NCBI GenBank assembly: GCA_016709765.1 | Contig: JADJMD010000012.1 | Location: forward strand, 558,001 to 622,000 | Direction: 5' to 3' | From: Ignavibacteriales bacterium | Lineage (GTDB): Bacteria; Bacteroidota; Ignavibacteria; Ignavibacteriales; Ignavibacteriaceae | DNA length: 64,000 bases | Part shown: piece by piece, positions 62,801 through 64,000 of the stretch | Numbering within the stretch: the stretch's first letter is position 1 | How the letters are laid out: each line of letters begins with the position of its first letter | Made by a program: the position numbers and the translations under genes | The notes under the pieces: generated by a model | Database searches by the model: none | What the model saw: the letters and a program-made list of their open reading frames with translations, nothing else | Told to the model about the DNA's origin: nothing

Positions 62801-63439
62801 ATCCCAATAAACAGTCCATACTGTCTCGTCACCAAGAATATCAGGTTTATCTTCATCAAGATCCCACTGAGCATTTCCATTTTTATCAGCTGGAGTGTAC
62901 AACCCATCACCATCACCATCATAGAAATCAGCTCCTAAATCAACAGCATCTTTCCAATCCTGCCAAGAAGTACCAAATGCAGGATCAGTTGCTTTTACTA
63001 CATATAATTGTGCTCTCGAATCGCCTGTTGTTCCAGATAATCCAGGGATATAATCTTCAACTAATGAAGCGGAAGCAACAGCATTGGCAAACAGCGTACC
63101 GTTTGAATAACCACTTAGAAAAAAGCCACTGGAGAATAAGAATATATGCCCACCAAATTTTCCACCTGCACCAGACACAGTTGAAACTGGATCAGGAATA
63201 TTAACAGCGGCAATAACTCCCTTTCTATTCATTGGCAGGTTTATATTATTGATGTATAATCTGTATGCATCACCCTTTTTACCGCCTTCATCAGTGGCTG
63301 CACCAACTTTATATATCGTTTGTGAACTATAGGGTTTAGTACCTTTTTTATCATCGCCCAAAAATCCTAAAAATAAAGGTGCAATTACCAGTAGGATTAT
63401 AAGGAAACGTAATCGGTACAAACTATTTTTAATATTCAT
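59834..63439 (-). CDS. Large surface protein with T9SS sorting domain
   Basis: 1201 residues. N-terminal signal segment ('SLYRLRFLIILLVIAPLFLG'), several calcium-type Asp-rich stretches ('DFYDGDGDGLYTPADKNGNA', 'YVDNNGNNTFDDGIDTPLDT'), a fibronectin-III-like segment near 520-600 ('PPAPEVTANASEDFIELTWP'), and a C-terminal sorting domain with 'KVNVFPNPLYGYNPYT' and 'VKIYSLSGQLLRTLVKDPNS'. No enzyme motif recognised; probably a surface adhesin or substrate-binding partner of the adjacent TonB receptor. ATG 63439 follows an AGAGG site. Confidence 0.88.
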   Translation of the reverse strand: MNIKNSLYRLRFLIILLVIAPLFLGFLGDDKKGTKPYSSQTIYKVGAATDEGGKKGDAYRLYINNINLPMNRKGVIAAVNIPDPVSTVSGAGGKFGGHIFLFSSGFFLSGYSNGTLFANAVASASLVEDYIPGLSGTTGDSRAQLYVVKATDPAFGTSWQDWKDAVDLGADFYDGDGDGLYTPADKNGNAQWDLDEDKPDILGDETVWTVYWDGVPAPQRRYNNVPPLGIEVRQSVFAFASGGAIGNLIFVRYRFKYVGLNDPNEPAQLDSVLFGVWADVDLGTATDDLVGSDVERNSGYTYNNGPDGEYGSNPPCYMIDFFSGPLDYIAGETYVDNNGNNTFDDGIDTPLDTAYSYRGQTIGIKTFPGARNLPIASFIEYINGDPSLNDPDNREAARNYMLGKTRQGDDIDPCSFPYGAVVGGVNCATVDPRFWYSGDPVTNVGWINTTQADSRQMTNTGPFTLFKNEEKEIVVAYVVGQGTDPKNSITVARKIDDGAQTIFNLNFLAPSPPPAPEVTANASEDFIELTWPTEKQFTYSNKTSSWDVQYGGYNVYAFQTFSTSETVNNQPNVKLIQRYQVADSVNNLYYKDGNNGGTFLLYAAAPGENVLDSNIYKDPTTGRIRYRITKDPFTDGPLVKGKPYYFAVTSYGVNHDALVNKSGGDPGRYGDYYLTDQTFVQAVENNKNIQTVLMGEDLYLPPVELINANKISGASNGIVTYDIVSQPDLKDNEYQVTFFKNEATVAYNMFWKLTNTTTGAVLVDSADYYLYNQPDNVTVPLTEGFITKIENQTATLGTPTYSPSSSVWFDDLTGNNALADANGVFYVGKDIPDGTGVFGFRNRQSDYITADKLRKVELRFGTTGKAYRYLNNYLGTSNLQRVNAYSYAGAVTAADTVGKGTVGNWNTVDDRANGFVDVPFTAWVVDEKFPGDTRQLTVGFVERRNVATYPNGTPDGIWDPTDSLNLSGEIIMIFDAPYDPNGAQVEYTGGVFNTPGGPVTVWSDLLRSTGGLQPIPADAIGITEEQKSIFLSPMFNAMYVVGLQRRDASSFYSNGDKLTLPLDIYPYTSDDVYKFNVVKDILSEDQARGLFEKVNVFPNPLYGYNPYTAYNNLAADDPFVTFTNLPNEEITVKIYSLSGQLLRTLVKDPNSTSPFLNWNLQNESGLRVASGLYLAIVQSPKYGDKVLKFSIIMPQKQLPRF

Positions 63440-63476
63440 TTTTAATGTCCTCTCAACTTTAAAAAATTCTGAATAA

Positions 63477-64000
63477 TTATAAGCTTATGTTTGAGAAGTT
63501 CAATTTAAAGCCAAGTTTAATTAATCTTGGTATTCCAAAATTACCTGGATTATTTTCCAGACTCTTATAATCTTGGACATATCCTTCACCATTTAATTCT
63601 GAAGCAGCTATTCCACTTTGTGTTGTTAAGAACCCAGTGGTATATGGGCTACCTGTTGATCTATAAACTGTGGTGATGTTGTCAGCATCTAAAAGATTCT
63701 CAATCCATAAATATGGTGAAATGAAAATATCGCCAATTGCAAAACTTTTTTCCATCTTCAAATCAATTCTAAAAGAGCCTGGTGCAAATGCAGAATTGAT
63801 GTATCCCTTGGTCTGAGAAAGGATGCCATTGTCACCCAATAGATTCCATTGATCCATCGGTGTGTAAGGACGACCGCTGCTGAATGAAAACAACATATTC
63901 ACGTTGAACATTTCCAACCAGCCCATTTCACCTTTAGGTACATAGAAATCTATATTAAAAACGCCAGTATGTCTTTGATCAAAACTCAAAGGAGCAATAA
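63477..64000 (-). CDS. TonB-dependent receptor, C-terminal part (partial)
   Basis: The frame stays open to the right edge (residues 'IAP' before 'LSFDQRHTG'), so the gene begins outside the window. About 173 residues of the C-terminal beta-barrel are seen: 'LSFDQRHTGVFNIDFYVPKG', 'FSSGRPYTPMD', 'RIDLKMEKSFAIGD', 'PYLWIENLLDADNITTVYRS' and a terminal strand 'LIKLGFKLNFSNISL'. These are standard for TonB-dependent outer-membrane receptors of this phylum. It precedes the large T9SS protein in the same direction. Confidence 0.85.
   Translation of the reverse strand, partial: IAPLSFDQRHTGVFNIDFYVPKGEMGWLEMFNVNMLFSFSSGRPYTPMDQWNLLGDNGILSQTKGYINSAFAPGSFRIDLKMEKSFAIGDIFISPYLWIENLLDADNITTVYRSTGSPYTTGFLTTQSGIAASELNGEGYVQDYKSLENNPGNFGIPRLIKLGFKLNFSNISL

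Noticed and set aside
62707..63204. 165-codon plus-strand open frame opposite the large T9SS gene
   Set aside because: Composition (Gln/His/Leu-rich) is typical of an antisense shadow of Asp/Gly/Asn-rich coding sequence; no ribosome site.
1..64000. CRISPR arrays, insertion sequences, phage genes, tRNA and rRNA genes
   Set aside because: No spaced short repeats, no transposase or integrase motifs, and no tRNA cloverleaf other than the tmRNA was found on reading both strands.

Overview
This is an AT-rich bacterial chromosome segment that fits the Ignavibacteria (Bacteroidota/Chlorobi superphylum) best. The evidence is: C-terminal type IX secretion (T9SS) sorting domains with the 'YQNYPNPFNP' signature, PorV-like and GWxTD-domain proteins, a bactofilin paired with an M23 peptidase, an F-type ATPase operon without beta and epsilon genes, a tmRNA tag ending ..NYALAA, and two upstream boxes of the TAnnTTTG type. 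This assignment is inference from gene content; no 16S rRNA gene is present.

Layout. 1-8761 (minus strand): the start of radC, two TPR proteins (one fused to a type I periplasmic-binding domain), guaA, gcvH, accC-accB-efp, a membrane-anchored TPR protein and a small hypothetical protein. 9007-12843: a pentapeptide-repeat protein (+), then a minus-strand set of methyltransferase, thioredoxin reductase and an unusual thioredoxin-like protein, then a PHP-domain protein. 12918-22601 (minus strand): the most interesting region, a six-gene redox cluster. In transcription order it holds a five-TM cytochrome b-like protein, an anchored TPR protein, a membrane-anchored iron-sulfur/flavin oxidoreductase, a 20-CXXCH cytochrome, a 49-CXXCH cytochrome built on 72-residue repeats, and a predicted beta-barrel. 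It reads as a candidate electron conduit from quinone or NAD(P)H to the cell surface.

22691-30408 (minus strand): an ABM-fold protein, dapF, TM2 and DUF2752 membrane proteins, tmRNA (ssrA), a PduO-type cobalamin adenosyltransferase, a YgfZ-like folate-binding protein, a lipoprotein, an M20 dipeptidase and a secreted protein. 30529-32977 (+): two overlapping LptF/LptG permeases. 33006-36239 (minus strand): an outer-membrane protein, a DUF3467 protein and a TPR protein. 36418-43516 (+): adenosine deaminase, a small protein, hutU, a small secreted repeat protein, serA, a secreted alpha/beta hydrolase and a T9SS-exported protein.

43533-57193 (minus strand) is mostly housekeeping: ffh-rpsP-khpA-rimM-trmD-rplS; an ATP synthase operon (atpZ-like, atpI-like, atpB-E-F-H-A-G); bactofilin plus M23 peptidase; TsaC; a GT9 glycosyltransferase; and an LpxL-type acyltransferase. 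57297-64000 holds a surface module in transcription order: TonB-dependent receptor (partial), 1201-residue T9SS protein, PorV-like barrel, GWxTD protein. Most genes are on the minus strand, spacing is tight, and many operons end in clear hairpin terminators. TTG and GTG starts are frequent.
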